A stretch of 24,666 nt of DNA from Isohypsibius dastychi (GCA_034696485.1 JAQIWT010000291.1:1-24666); one strand, 5' to 3'. Counted from the stretch's first letter, positions 1 to 11,455 are shown. Numbers and translations: made by a program. The notes: generated by a model not told the origin, from the letters alone.

Positions 1-2405
1 AGCAGCCGCTGAGTGGACAACCAAGCGCATTCCATGCCCTCACGACATTCGGTTAGGGGGATGACGCTTTCGTAATATGAATTTTAATGGGACGGAAAGA
101 AACGAAACTCCTTGGGGATGGATCTCAGTTCCCAGACCCAGGCCCTCACAAATGCCCCCCCCCCCTTTCGCCAACATTCGTCAAGAAGGTCACTAATTTA
201 AGTATCTTTCGTATAATTCGTTGCATTTCGTCCTGTATTTTCCAGAACCTACGCGAGAATCAGTAAATAAGTGGATGGATTCCAAATAAGACTGCATAAG
301 TCGAGGTTAACGCTGTAGTGTTTTGTGTACCAGAAAATACAGGATTTTCATTTCAATCAAACTGGATCGCATCTTCGTCAATATTAATATTGCTGCCAAG
401 TAAAACATGAAATATGTTTAGTCATCTCATTTAATCGAGAGTATTTCATGCAAACGCCTTCCGGCGGTTTTCTTGTCACTTTGAATTAATACACAAGTTC
501 CGACACAGTTTCAATTTGACCATTGAACACCTGGATGAAAAATAGCACAGACTAAAGTGAGCCATATGCCGGTTTCAATCCAGCACTTGAATTATTTCAT
601 GAGAAAATTACACGCATGCGTCTGGACTGATAACAATCAATCGGAAGACAGGGTCAAGCTGCATCCTCCTAATAATCGTCATAATAACACAGGAGAGGCA
701 TAAAGGGAGCAATGAATTAAAAATTTATAAACATTATTATATCGGCAGTTGGACGTTGAAAATTCTGCAGATAAATCCTTAAGAACCAAAATTGGCATTG
801 CTGTGCCCTGTATCAAACTGCAATTATAGCACTGATGAGTAATTACGTTTGATTGCGAAGATTCTGTAATGTTACATCTATGAGGAGATGCGCGTGCCTG
901 TTTTGGTTGAGTGAAGAAAAAATGACTTTTTGCTTGGTTGCGTGCTCGTGCCAAGATTCACGCAATCATGGCGCTAATTTTGCAGCTGCCTCTTGTCCAT
1001 CCGGCTTCAAAGGTCACTATTTCCAGCTTGTAATTATTTGGGAAATGGGGATTTTGTCCAATATGAATTGGTTTGGATTTCGGCAATTTTACTTGGGAAG
1101 TTGAACGTGTACCGGATGCACCTGGGATAAAAAGGTACCACAGTCAGTCATTGCAAGTCTGTTACAAATGTAGCAAAACTTAATGCAAGTGGATTTTATT
1201 TTGGTCTATAAAACTTCAGCCTGTTTTGGAAATTTGTTTGGTCTTCTCGTGTTTTGAATTTTCGAATCTTTTCGAACCGGACACTCCGCTCAAGATATTT
1301 AAGTATTTGTTGAACGTGACGACTCGAAATCAAGCCGAAATACATGCTGTCTCAAAAATGCATACCAAAGTAATCTTGCTACAATTCAGTTATAAACGCA
1401 GACTTTATGAGACAGTTTTTGTTTCCATAAAAAAGTCTTGCAAGACCGTTTGTACTGTAGTCGTATTAATTTTGAATTACTGGAAAAGCTTATTTTCTCC
1501 AGAATTGGTCAGCGTTGGTAACACATCTGTACTTGTTCATCTTTTAGTTTCACGGACCAGCGTTGTGCGATGGAACAAGGAATTCATAATGCTTTACGGT
1601 ACGAATAGAGTTTTCATCAAAATCAGGCGATCTTTATGTATTTGTGATGCATCATTGTGATGGATGAAACAAAATGCGACTCACAGATTCGTTTTCCATA
1701 TTATATTACACCATATTTAGAAAGCGTGATGGACTATTTTACAGTAATATATTTAACTTTTCAACACACCCTCTGCAAGCCAAATACAGGTTGGTACTAT
1801 TTTTCTCAACTTATGCCCTTAAAAACTAATAACGAATATAATAAGGGGTTGTTCTGACCAGCTATTTGGTCACTCGAAAAAACAACAAAAAACATGGTCG
1901 CATTTTCATAACTGCCGCTCGTACATCTCAATACAGCACTTACTGTCGCATTTTTTGATGAACCGAGAGTTCATCTTGAAGGACATAAGGTGGAAAAACA
2001 AAGAGGGAAAAAAGCATCTTGACAAGAGCCGTGTCGTTATATGGTTGCTTCGTCCTGACAATCAATAAGTGATGCTGACGATTGGTGCGTGTAGGCTTTT
2101 GGACGACAAATCGAGCGGCTGCCAACGGCCCATTGCCACTACGACAATTATGTAGGCTGACTTGAAAAGGAAGGAAAATTAGAGAGGACAGGATGTAGGA
2201 CGTAAAACTTGTACCATCTTTTCCTCGTATAATAATTCCAACTTTCATCCCTTTTTCTTCCCATCCCAATACCGCATAAGCCGGAAATCTTCTTCCGGGC
2301 AGGTGGAATCTCTGCAATCCGCGAGCAACAAATCCAGTTGATAATCACGACATACTCCTCAATCGCTTTCTTTTTCCATTTTTGGACTAATACGGCAGTC
2401 CGAGG
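1..2405. other. 5' flank of the AHR gene; no supported gene
   Basis: No open frame here looks like a conserved protein and none can be joined into an exon chain. The longest frame (1226-1660, +) begins with TTG, not ATG, and its composition is AT-rich and unlike a protein family I know. Visible items are a run of 11 C at 155-165 and a TATAAAA at 1207-1213, about 1.2 kb before the AHR start codon, which is too far to assign. The AHR promoter and 5' UTR are presumably in the 3' part, since an in-frame TAA at 2388-2390 closes the reading frame just before the AHR ATG. Confidence 0.5.
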
Positions 2406-2443
2406 ATGTATGCAACAAAGCGGAGACGGAGATCACTGAAAAG
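2406..2443 (+). other. ahr-1: AHR first coding exon (38 nt)
   Basis: ATG at 2406 opens [12 protein letters not shown] and ends at a good donor, AG|GTAAGG (GT at 2444). It leaves two bases (AG), which the first base of the 3988 exon completes to AGC (Ser), so the frame enters the bHLH exon correctly. The tyrosine-alanine-Thr/Ser-Lys-Arg-Arg start is shared by insect and nematode AHR proteins as I recall them. The basic run is a probable nuclear localisation and DNA-contact segment. Confidence 0.9.
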
Positions 2444-5400
2444 GTAAGGAGAAATTTTGAATGGTTTTGGAAAAGTTGACTTGCCAGGAGGAACTTCATG
2501 AATTTCTGATCGAAATGGATCGAAAAACTGCAGCGGCGATTCGGTAATCCATAGTCCATACATTGGTTTTCGAGATTTTGAAGTCGATTTTTGGGAGCAC
2601 GATAGTAGATAAGGAGAAAGGGATAAATATGTTCGTGATGACTGTGTGAAAGTCGGAAGTTGGCTGGGTTCGTGCCTGACGATGGTTGTGAATTGCATGT
2701 GGCAGTAAGGAGGCGCCAATGGAGACTGAAGGTGCGAAATTGTAAATTATGAGCCTTAATTATGCACAGTCCCTCTTCTAAAATGCCTCAGCACGCAAAC
2801 TTGTGACTTCGAGATTGGAGGAACAAAAATAATTTAATAAGGCAATGTCGTGCAGTTGACCATTTTGGCCCGACTTGGGTTCGGTTCCATGTGGTGAGGA
2901 GCTCGATATTCCGGTCCAGGTTGCATGTCACAATCAAAGTGTCTTTCAACACGAGAGGAATTGGATGGTTAATGGTTAAATTTCCACCTCCACGGAATGT
3001 CTTGATGGCATCGAGGTTTCATATTGTGATTCTCGCTTCCATGTTTTTGCTTTGACATTCTGCTGACCTTTCCGAATTCTTCTAAGCATCTCAGTGGATA
3101 TTATTTCTTACACTGCACTGAAAACAGAAAATAGTAATTGTTTTCAAAGCTGGAGTTCCATGTTTTCGGTTATGTGTGGTTGACCTCCGTTTTCTTCGCG
3201 AAGATTTATCTGCCACATGGAAAATTTCGTTATAACGGTAAGAAAACGAGATTCTGTTCGTAAAAGATCCGTTGATCAGCTGAGTTCATCCGACGCAAAT
3301 TGGAATTATGTGGCTTCTCGATCATGTCCAGTTCGTGAAAGAATTTTTCTCGGATAATTTAAGGGACCCGGAGGCTGGAATAGGGCTTCTCTCAATGATA
3401 GCAACATGGATCTGACTAAAGTGTTATGGCGTGCCGACCGGCCGCCTCAACATTCGGTGTTCACTTCGCCTTTTTGCTGCTGCTGGATCTATTTTCTCTG
3501 TTTGTTTTTTTGAAAGTTTCGGAAGTAATTGCTGTATCAAATTTGTTTATTTATGGACTGATTACTGGGTCAAATTAATCCATTTACCCCATAATCAAAT
3601 ATGGTAGGCATCTTACAGTCAAAGCAAATCTGGTTCAGTATTGCCCCAATAATTTAAAATATTATGATGATTTGTTCACTGTGACCGAAGGTAGCCTTAT
3701 TAAATTTCGCAGGTATGGAACAGTCCGCTAAGTTTGTTAGCAATTTTTGCTTTGAAATCGAATTGTTCTCTTGAGTTACACGTAGACAGCTGCCCAATCA
3801 GAGGTCAGATCTTGGTTCTGATCAACCGAGTAAAACAGCTTTCAACTGACACAAACCATGTTTTGGTTTTGATCACCTGATTCTTGCCATAAATTTTCCA
3901 CTGAAATTTGTTCTCTGCAGTACGAATTTTTCCGAATGTTTTTTCCTGTTTAGAGAAAGAGTACCTGTGACGTTATCTTTATTGCAGCAACAACAAAGTC
4001 CCAGTCCTCGCCCAAAAAAGCCACGATGTCTGCAATGGCGGCGGTTCCTCATCGTCACTCAAGAGCAATCCCAGCAAGCGTCATCGAGAGCGACTCAACA
4101 CCGAATTGGAGCGGTTGGCCAGTTTGCTTCCGTTTGAAGCCAACATCCTCTCCAAGCTGGACAAATTATCAATCCTTCGTCTCAGCGCAAGTTATCTTCG
4201 TATCAAAAGCTACTTTCAAGGTCAGTCAATGAACTAACTGCCTGACGAAAAGCAAACATCTTTCTTGATCTTAAATGCCAAATTAGATAGTTCAGTGAGA
4301 AAATATAGCAACACCCATTAATCAGAGGTGATCGACTGTTAACTTGCACCCAATCAGCATGGCGGCTGTTTATGTATACTTCTGATAGTGCAGAGTAATT
4401 ATCGAGCCAGATAAGACTTCTGTCATCACGACAATCATCTTGTCAAGGAAGAGGTGGGTTCACTTACCAGAAAAATATACTTATAATAAGTGTTCGTGAC
4501 ACCTTGTGTGGATTTATCTGGAGATGGGTTCATTTGCCTTTTCAAAGCCGACAGGAACTGTGACCTGAGCCAAAGGTCATGTATTTCAGGAACAAAATAA
4601 AATCCGAAAGAAAGGAGTTTTGAAAAGTACCATGATAAGGTTTTTTTAAAATGCCAGGACTAATGACGTGTCTCTGCTCAACAAAGCAATTTTGTAATTA
4701 TATTCTCCGCAATAAATGTAAAAGTTGTCGAGAAAGAATTAAATGTTGATAGAAAATGAAATAATAAGTCATAATGAATTTGTGATAGAAAACATCAAAT
4801 TTTTCCATGTCGCAGAAATCTGAAAGGTCACCAAAACTTACGACGGACTAAATTTTTCGCAGTTTCTCATCATCAGTAAGCAACCCAGTAAAAGTCCCAG
4901 TTTCATCAAAACTAAAGTGAAATGAATTTTCTCTGAATCCCATTCATAGCTCTGCTGTCAACATGAATACTGAATAACCCTGCGAAATCTATGAACTGTC
5001 TTTCTCCCTTTCATCGTTTTTGTGATAGATTAGAAAGCAGGTTGGCCGGATGGCAGTAATTTAGGGTCTCCTTCTTTTTCTTTCTTTGCCTTCGGTCAGA
5101 TGAAGACGTCGCGTGACAAAATGTGAAAATGATGGCGTGCGTAACTCAGGAGTTGCCTCTTTTCCAGCGATCCAACAACATGAAGCCATCTACTCTTCGT
5201 ATGACTCTGCTCCCTCCGGAATTAACCATCAACATGTCACAAAACCATTGGACCATTTCCCCTTCGATCCATCGTTGCTCCGTACTGACTCCATACTCAA
5301 AGTAAGAGAGTCCTCTTTCCCGAGAGTAAGCTCAATTAAGCCTAATTGAGCCATGCCTCACTGCTCCATCTAGTTTAAAATCATACCTGTAATTATCCAC

Positions 5401-7930
5401 TATCCCGCTTGGTTAGCTCACCTCCTGCTCTTTTGGCTTCCGCTGCATCAGTTGCGATATTTTTATGACCGAAACCCACTTACAACTAATCCAAATTTTA
5501 ACGTTGTTTCTTCGCAGGCGTTGAATGGCTTTGTCCTAGTTCTTACACGTGATGGAGATGTTTTCTACGCCTCCAGTAACGTCGAGGAGTTTCTAGGATT
5601 TCATCAAGTAATTTCGTTTTTTTGTTTATTAATTCTGGGAACAACAAATTAATATTCACCTTGGAAATGAAATGACTTTCACACAATAATTTATTTTAAC
5701 CATATTCAATTATTTTACAGTCAGATGTTATCCACCAGAAAGTATGTGAATTGATACATTCCGAGGACAGGGATGAACTGGAGAAACGATTATCTCTGAC
5801 TGGGAATCATCAACGGTCAGTTTCCAGCGAGCATTCTGTTCCGGGTAAGAAACATATTCATTTTTATCTACTAAAAACCATCATTTTTAAAAAATTCAGA
5901 AAAATGTGTCTTGGTCTGTGAAATGGTTTTTACGTTGATCTGTGACTGCATTGAATCCGAGCTTCTTCGTCAAGTGACTTTTATCTTTTATCCTTTTCAG
6001 AACATTTCCAAACTTTGGAAAGAAGCCTTACCGTTAGATTTCGTTGTTTACTGGACAACACATCAGGTTTTTTGGTAAGACTCTATGAAATAAACTGGAT
6101 CAACTGCAGCATTTTAAACGCTTTTTTGCCTCATGAAGAGGTTTGAGGTGCGCGGCCGCATGGGAGTCTTGCACGGTCAGAATTTTCCATCCGGTGATAT
6201 CCAGTTGGGTCTACTAGCAATATGTACACCATTCGGCCCGGCTATGCCGGAGGCTGCTTCCAGGGACTCCATGTTCAAGAGCAAACATAAGCTAGACTTC
6301 ACATTGATCAATATTGATCCCAAGTATGTACTTCCGCCGCAGTACCTAAGCCGGTGTACGTCAAATATTTACTGTTCTTTCAGGGGCAAAAGCGTTCTCG
6401 GGTACGAAGAAGATTCTTCGCCCAACCGGCATTTTTATAACTGGATTCATCCTGACGATGTTCAATATGCCGCAAGTGCCCACCGAGAATGTATGTTCGA
6501 TTCATCAGTCCAACCAAAAATTAACCCTAAGATATGTTTTTTGTTTTGTAGTGAAAAATACAAGCTCATGTGGATTATTAGCATACAGAGTAGCCGCAAA
6601 AGCAAATCAGTGGCAATGGTTACAGAGCAGTATGCGAACAATTTTCAAATCCGGGAAACCTGACCACGTTACCGCGACACATCGACCTTTGCAGTGAGCA
6701 ATCAGCAATAATTCATTTAATCATCGTTGATGTCATAAGACACCCATTTCAGAGAAGAGGAAGGCCGCGATCTTCTTTCGAAACGTTCATCAGTTACAAA
6801 ATTGGATGACCTTGAAGATCATGAACGAAACTTTTCAAAAGATGAGTCCTTGGTTGCCGGAAATCAAAAAACTCCGAAAACGAAGAAGCGAGCATCTCCA
6901 TCGACTCGGGATTGTGGTCCCCACATGTCAGGGTCTCAGAACAGAAGGAACAAAACTGTGCACGGTGACAATTATTCATCTGCATATGGCGATGCGCCTT
7001 CGCTACCAGGCACACTAAACTACTGCACAAACCCTTATTCAACATCCGGTGTTATCGATCCTGGCCGTTTATTTTCGGCAGAATCATTCCTTCCCTATTC
7101 TCAATTTGGTTCAAGCTGTTATTCTTCTTTGCCTGCACTGCCTGAAAGTGTCGTTCAGCCGAACGCTTTGCAAAACGGAGCTGGTATCCTGGAAAGCGCT
7201 CGCACGTACGATTTCTTCGCCTACCCTGATAATTCAGCTACTTCCGGTAAGGAGAACTGGTCACTTTCATTTTGTGTATATTTACAATAAAAAATGTGCA
7301 ATACTTATAGTTAAAATTCAAAATTATAATTTTGTTAACGTAATTATTAAAATTACATAATCACATGAATTTTAAAGTTTTTGTTCGAGTAATGGAAATA
7401 TTATATAAATTTATTTAATTTTATATCATATTTATATTTTATTTTATCCAAAAGCCGAATCGTGCTAAACACATTACATAATCTTCTTTTTTGTTTCCTT
7501 TCTAGGTGATTATCTGAAAAATTATTACAAGGGTATGAAGGTGTTCCTGCCAACTATGGACAGTGTTCCTCGGCTTACTAATAACTACAGTCAGTATTCG
7601 GACACATCTGCCTCATCTTACTACGCAAAGACGCATTCGGCGTGGATTCCACATCACAGGAAAAGTGTGGTTGTTTGGAATGGCATGCCTGGTTACCATA
7701 AAGGTCATGATGATGGCGACAATGGGTATACCCATGCTTTACCATCTGCGCACTGTTCTTCATCAATACAAGACGAGAATGAGGTAAGAAATTAACTCCC
7801 GGGTCGTTCGCTAGTGTCACACGATTTTTGACGGCAGGAGCATCTGCATGCAGAAAACATGAGAAAACCCACTTCGCTGCAATCATCTAATTTCTCAATC
7901 GCGGAAGCGACAAATACTTTGTTAAATTAA
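2406..7930 (+). CDS. ahr-1: Aryl hydrocarbon receptor, bHLH-PAS transcription factor
   Basis: Coding exons: 2406-2443, 3988-4220, 5150-5301, 5518-5607, 5721-5844, 6001-6074, 6139-6323, 6384-6490, 6552-6693, 6753-7246, 7506-7783, 7838-7930. All phases agree, giving 669 aa (C. elegans AHR-1 is about 600). Residues 1-12 read [12 protein letters not shown], the diagnostic AHR N-terminus. The bHLH lies at about 38-90 ([12 protein letters not shown], then [15 protein letters not shown]). PAS-A starts at [10 protein letters not shown] (142) and runs through [18 protein letters not shown] and [17 protein letters not shown] is about 283-385 (FKSKHKLD, then [42 protein letters not shown]), followed by [11 protein letters not shown] as in insect Spineless. 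The C-terminus is Ser/Tyr-rich with a basic KTKKR patch and no Q-rich stretch. Known of the family: it dimerises with ARNT/AHA-1 and binds XREs (core GCGTG); nematode AHR-1 acts in neuronal development and does not bind dioxin. The start is fixed by the upstream in-frame stop at 2388. The last intron (7784-7837) is less certain: if retained, the protein ends at 7795 (642 aa). Confidence 0.95.
2444..3987 (+). other. AHR intron 1 (1544 bp)
   Basis: Donor GTAAGG at 2444, acceptor TTTATTGCAG ending at 3987. It separates the N-terminal basic exon from the bHLH exon. I see no embedded exon, RNA gene or repeat in it. It contains a TGGCGTG near 3424-3430 and a CACGCAA near 2793-2799, both matching the XRE pattern TNGCGTG, which could be chance. 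Confidence 0.85.
4221..5149 (+). other. AHR intron 2 (929 bp)
   Basis: Donor GTCAGT at 4221 follows the end of the bHLH ([10 protein letters not shown]). The only in-phase acceptor I find near the next coding stretch is TAACTCAG ending at 5149. A pyrimidine-rich acceptor ending at 5099 is stronger in sequence but is out of phase and runs into TGA. An extra small exon in this intron cannot be excluded, because the linker between bHLH and PAS-A is variable in the family. Confidence 0.65.
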
Positions 7931-8226
7931 TTCTCCAATCTCCCTTGAGTTCGGTGAAAAAGTATTCGTAAGGTCAAGTTGATCTGTTATCATTCTGCTG
8001 CGTGTTAGAGTCTTTTTTTGTATCAAGACCAGCTTGATCTGGATTTCCTCAAAGCGGGACGGTGTCCTCATTGTTTATAAAACAAAATCGAAGACTGAAA
8101 TTTCTAGTTTTAATTCCTGCCATGTTGTGCACGGTAACAACACTGTAATGTACCTCGTAGCAGACCACCCACGGACCGCAGACGCTGAAAATAACTGTTA
8201 CCGCAACTTCTCACCGGCGCCATATA

Positions 8227-8232
8227 TTTAAT
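8227..8232 (-). promoter_or_regulatory. Candidate poly(A) signal of the P450 gene
   Basis: TTTAAT on the plus strand reads ATTAAA on the minus strand, the commonest variant poly(A) hexamer, about 180 bp after the P450 stop codon. I saw no AATAAA on this strand closer to the stop. Confidence 0.35.
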
Positions 8233-8233
8233 C

Positions 8234-8239
8234 AATAAA
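8234..8239 (+). promoter_or_regulatory. Candidate poly(A) signal of the AHR gene
   Basis: A canonical AATAAA on the plus strand, 303 bp after the AHR stop at 7928-7930. It is the first AATAAA I find downstream of that stop. Confidence 0.5.
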
Positions 8240-8410
8240 TTAAGCTTTACATTACTGTCTGTACAAAAACAACAAATGCTTGCAGGTTTTTTAGGAGTTT
8301 TAACAAAAAGATCAGTGGTAACCTGACCAAGAGACTCAAGTAGGGCAGACTTCGCAAGTAACCAGCACTGTTACTCGTTCGCCAAAACCGCACCAAATTC
8401 TGCATAACTT

Positions 8411-10913
8411 CTACCGGCTGTGAAGACGCAAATGTACAGGTCGATCTTGAGCAAGGGTCATCTCAATCACTGGCTGAACCGGTTCGGCGTTGGCGTCTTC
8501 CAGCTTGCATCTCCCAATCAACTACAACACATAACTGAACAAGGATTCGAACATCAAATCAAATAAACCAACCTTGCTCAATAGAATATAAATCTCCATT
8601 TCAGCAACCCTCCTCCCGATACACATCCTCCGACCATGGCCAAACGGTAAACTGCAATACATTTTCTGGGCCTCCGTCAGGCTCTTGCCGGTCCACCGCT
8701 CTGGGCAAAAATTGTTGTTATCTGGGAATAACTTTTCGTCATGCCCGATAGCCCACAAACTAATCACGACTTCTTCCTGAAGGAGTGACTGTGAATTGGT
8801 TGCATTTTTGTAAGGGTACTAAAGGTCACTTACGCCTGCAGGAACATTATATCCTCGGACATTCGTATCACTTTGCATAATGCGACTTATCACAAATGGA
8901 GCAGGATACAAGCGAAGCGTCTCTTTAAGAGATGCCTTGACAAGGGGAAGATTTTTCAGATCGTCCAGTCTCAAATTCCGCCCTCCTAGAGTCTGATGGA
9001 TTTCTTTGTGGATACGCTCCTGAGCATCCTGATATTTTGCCAGACAATACAAGTTCCATATCATTGTTTTTGTTGTCTGTAATGACATGGCATTAAGAAT
9101 GTTTAGTGAAGCAAGGCATGCGTATGAAGTGAAAGTTGAGGTCAATGTCCCTTGCGTAAGTATTACATAACTTGGCCTACTTCTCACTCAGCGGAACCGG
9201 TTTTTTTTGTTTCGCAAACGTTTAGCGCTTCTGATCAATTCTTGTCAGCTTGAGTGCCCGCAAAAAACCATCAATTTTGCACGCGTGAATAAATTTCTCG
9301 AGCTGAGCTTGTTTTGGTTGCTCAAATAAATACTTTTAGACAACATTTTGATGTCTGCTCTTCTTTGGGACACTCAACTAACGTCCGATTTTAATTTACT
9401 TGAACGGTTAAATCCACTCGGACGCGGAAGTCTGCATCATTTGGTCACAAATTGTACACTGGAAAATTCAATTTCAAAGTGCTAGAACCAATGTACGCCT
9501 AGGAAATTTCTAATTCTATGAAGTGACTTCAAAATGACGTATAAATAAATTTCAGATTTTACAAAACCAGAACGTGATTTTTTTCTTACCGTTTCCATTG
9601 CTCCGATAATCAGATCAAGTATTGTCTGCACGACTTCATCAGACTTTAACGGAGAATTCCTGAGAAAATGCCCAGCAAGAGAATGCTCTGGAACTGTTTC
9701 CACCATTTCGGTCCCTTGCCGAAGTAATGCATCTGAGCACTCGACAAAATCGTCCCATGTTTGCGAGGACATCCACTTTTTGTACGGTGGCTCATACATC
9801 AACGTTTGCATGTTGGTGAAAAACTTGCGGCAGTTGGAGATAAATGTCTGGGCATCCGGAGAAGGTGGATCTTGAAGACAGCCTAGTCTGGTGCTGAACA
9901 AAACGGCGCATATAGCTAAAATAATAAGAGCTTTTGTGTATTCGACTTTGTGGATTTTAAAATCTTACATTCAAGAGACCACTTGAATACTTCGTTCTCG
10001 ATGTTTGCAATAGTTTTGGAATGTGGATCGGCAATTCTTTGGAGATGCGAGATAAAGTCATCGGCAACAAGAGAAAGCGGGTCGAAATGCCGCTCAATCT
10101 CTTTCGGTACCAGCAGTTTTTTATCAAAAGTAGACCGAAAACGGAACCATTCTTCGCCTTGTCTGAAAACTAATAATGTTCAGAGCTGATTTAATGAACA
10201 ACAATAGAGAGATCTTACGAATTAACCAAGCCCTGGCTTAGATTTCGCATTTTCCGGTAGCGTACCATCGGCTCCAAGGCCACCCTTCTTGGGCATTTTG
10301 GCTCCTGTTGGATCACTTTAACCTTCCATTCCCGTAAATCACGAAGTACATTAAACGTTCGACCAACGATAGTCTCACGGAAAAACGGGCCGTACTCGTT
10401 AAACCGGTGTGCATGGGCCTTAAAAAGTGAGCCAAGTTACAATGTGAATATATTACAGCAATCAATCTCAATTTAACAGGCTTGAATAAATAACCTACTT
10501 CGAACAACTTGTTGAATTTGAATCCGTTTTTCTTGATGTAATTATAGAGTGTCCCAATAAATGGCAGTCCTTTTGGGCCAGGTATAGTGTCGACGGGAAG
10601 ACCTACGCTGTTTGGCTGGAAAAATTAAATGAATGGTCAATTTTAATCAAACTAACTAATTTCGTGTAAATCATATTATTCTAAGAAGAATCCAAAAACT
10701 CGACGTGATTGATCGCTCAAAAAAACCCACTGAACTTGGAAGCACGGTCATGTTTCTTACCAGTTGGGTATCAGCTGATGCAAACAAATCTGGCAGTACT
10801 GCTTCGGTTGAAACGTTCAAGTTTGAACCAGATGATTGCGGTGGTATATTCTTAAAAGGACAGCTTTGTATTCCTGCTACTGTCGGCTTCAGTTTGGAAA
10901 CAATGCGAGACAT
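8411..10913 (-). CDS. Mitochondrial-clan cytochrome P450 (CYP44-like)
   Basis: Coding exons on the minus strand, in order of transcription: 10761-10913, 10499-10615, 10219-10418, 9969-10162, 9590-9915, 8834-9076, 8573-8776, 8411-8521. All phases agree; 515 aa. The N-terminal ~50 residues have no membrane anchor but are Ser/Lys/Arg-containing, as in a mitochondrial presequence. A proline hinge (IPGPKGLPFIG) follows. Helix C region: QGEEWFRFRS. I-helix: IIGAMETTTKT (about 324-334). K-helix ExxR: KETLRLYP (E382, R385). PERF-type motif: FCPERW. Heme loop: LPFGHGRRMCIGRR with the thiolate Cys463. The CIGRR ending and two basic residues around the cysteine are typical of adrenodoxin-dependent mitochondrial P450s; C. 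elegans CYP44A1 is the nematode example. Substrate unknown. An in-frame stop lies upstream of the ATG at 10913. Introns are 51-145 bp except one of 513 bp. Confidence 0.93.
9077..9589 (-). other. P450 intron 5 (513 bp)
   Basis: Donor GTAAGA follows IIGAMET and acceptor ATTACAG precedes TTKTMIWNLYCLAK, splitting the I-helix motif in phase 0. It is far longer than the other introns of this gene. I found no exon or RNA gene inside it. Confidence 0.85.
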
Positions 10914-10982
10914 CGCCGGAAATAATGAATAGCTGCACGATCAAGATTTTGCCGCAGTAGAGCAACAGGTCAGCATTACAAA

Positions 10983-11170
10983 CACGTGCTGAATGGTAGG
11001 CATTCTTTGTTAGCGGGTCTTGCTGCTATCAAAATCGAGAATCTCTTTCCACCACGTGAGAGAAAACTCGTAGTGGCGTAGAATTCTTCATAGAATGAAG
11101 AAGTTTTCAATCAAGCCACAAACAAATATCCGGTGGAGATGGGTGAATGATAAGATTCCGTAAACACGTG
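10983..11170. promoter_or_regulatory. Cluster of three CACGTG E-boxes upstream of the P450
   Basis: CACGTG occurs at 10983-10988, 11053-11058 and 11165-11170, about 70, 140 and 250 bp before the P450 start codon. A given hexamer is expected about once in 4 kb of random sequence, so three in 188 bp stand out. CACGTG is a classic bHLH target. Function is inferred from position only. Confidence 0.45.
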
Positions 11171-11213
11171 TTTGCCGCGGCCGCAAAGTAAAGCAAAGCA
11201 GTTGATGTTTAGA

Positions 11214-11220
11214 TGGCGTG
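11214..11220 (+). promoter_or_regulatory. XRE-like site (TGGCGTG)
   Basis: TGGCGTG matches the TNGCGTG core bound by AHR:ARNT dimers and lies about 300 bp upstream of the P450 start codon. A single 7-mer is weak evidence; similar matches occur elsewhere in the window. Confidence 0.25.
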
Positions 11221-11423
11221 GAACTGCGGAGCTGAATTCGCGGACCGCTGAAGAGGCTCGAATGGAATGAGCGGACAAGCAAAACCAGAAGTGTGCTACT
11301 CGGCGGTAAAGCCGCTAAATAGTCGCGCGCTAAATCACCAGAAGAAAAAGCTGAGAGTGCGAACCGCAAAGAGCCAGCCCCAATGAGATTAAACATGACT
11401 TGTGCGGTACTTGTCCTCCGAAG

Positions 11424-11455
11424 ATGGATACCGACGACCGTACGTCGGTATCCAT
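11424..11455. repeat. 13-bp perfect inverted repeat with a 6-nt loop
   Basis: Arms 11424-11436 (ATGGATACCGACG) and 11443-11455 are perfect reverse complements around ACCGTA. It could form a hairpin in DNA or RNA, or bind a dimeric factor. It lies inside the unassigned frame 11088-11534, about 510 bp upstream of the P450 start codon. No target-site duplication or element ends are visible. Confidence 0.8.

Larger units (their letters stand above)
7931..8410. other. Convergent intergenic region, AHR / P450
   Basis: It holds the 3' UTRs of the AHR gene (+) and of the P450 gene (-). No gene is supported; the open frame at 8034-8231 does not start with a convincing context and matches nothing I know. 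Poly(A)-signal hexamers for both strands lie next to each other near 8227-8239. Confidence 0.6.

Noticed and set aside
1226-1857. Two consecutive plus-strand open frames (144 and 66 codons)
   Set aside because: Starts are TTG and GTG, the sequence is AT-rich, and no conserved motif or splice structure supports a gene.
4026-4232. Plus-strand frame beginning [11 protein letters not shown]
   Set aside because: It is a shadow of the AHR bHLH exon in another frame; the frame giving [12 protein letters not shown] is the coding one.
5100-5149. Earlier acceptor for AHR exon 3 (TTCGGTCAG ending at 5099)
   Set aside because: It is out of phase with exon 2 and hits TGA after five codons; the acceptor ending at 5149 is in phase.
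8542-8555. GTTCGAATCC on the minus strand, like a tRNA T-loop
   Set aside because: It lies in a 51-bp P450 intron with no matching A box or cloverleaf; there is no room for a tRNA.
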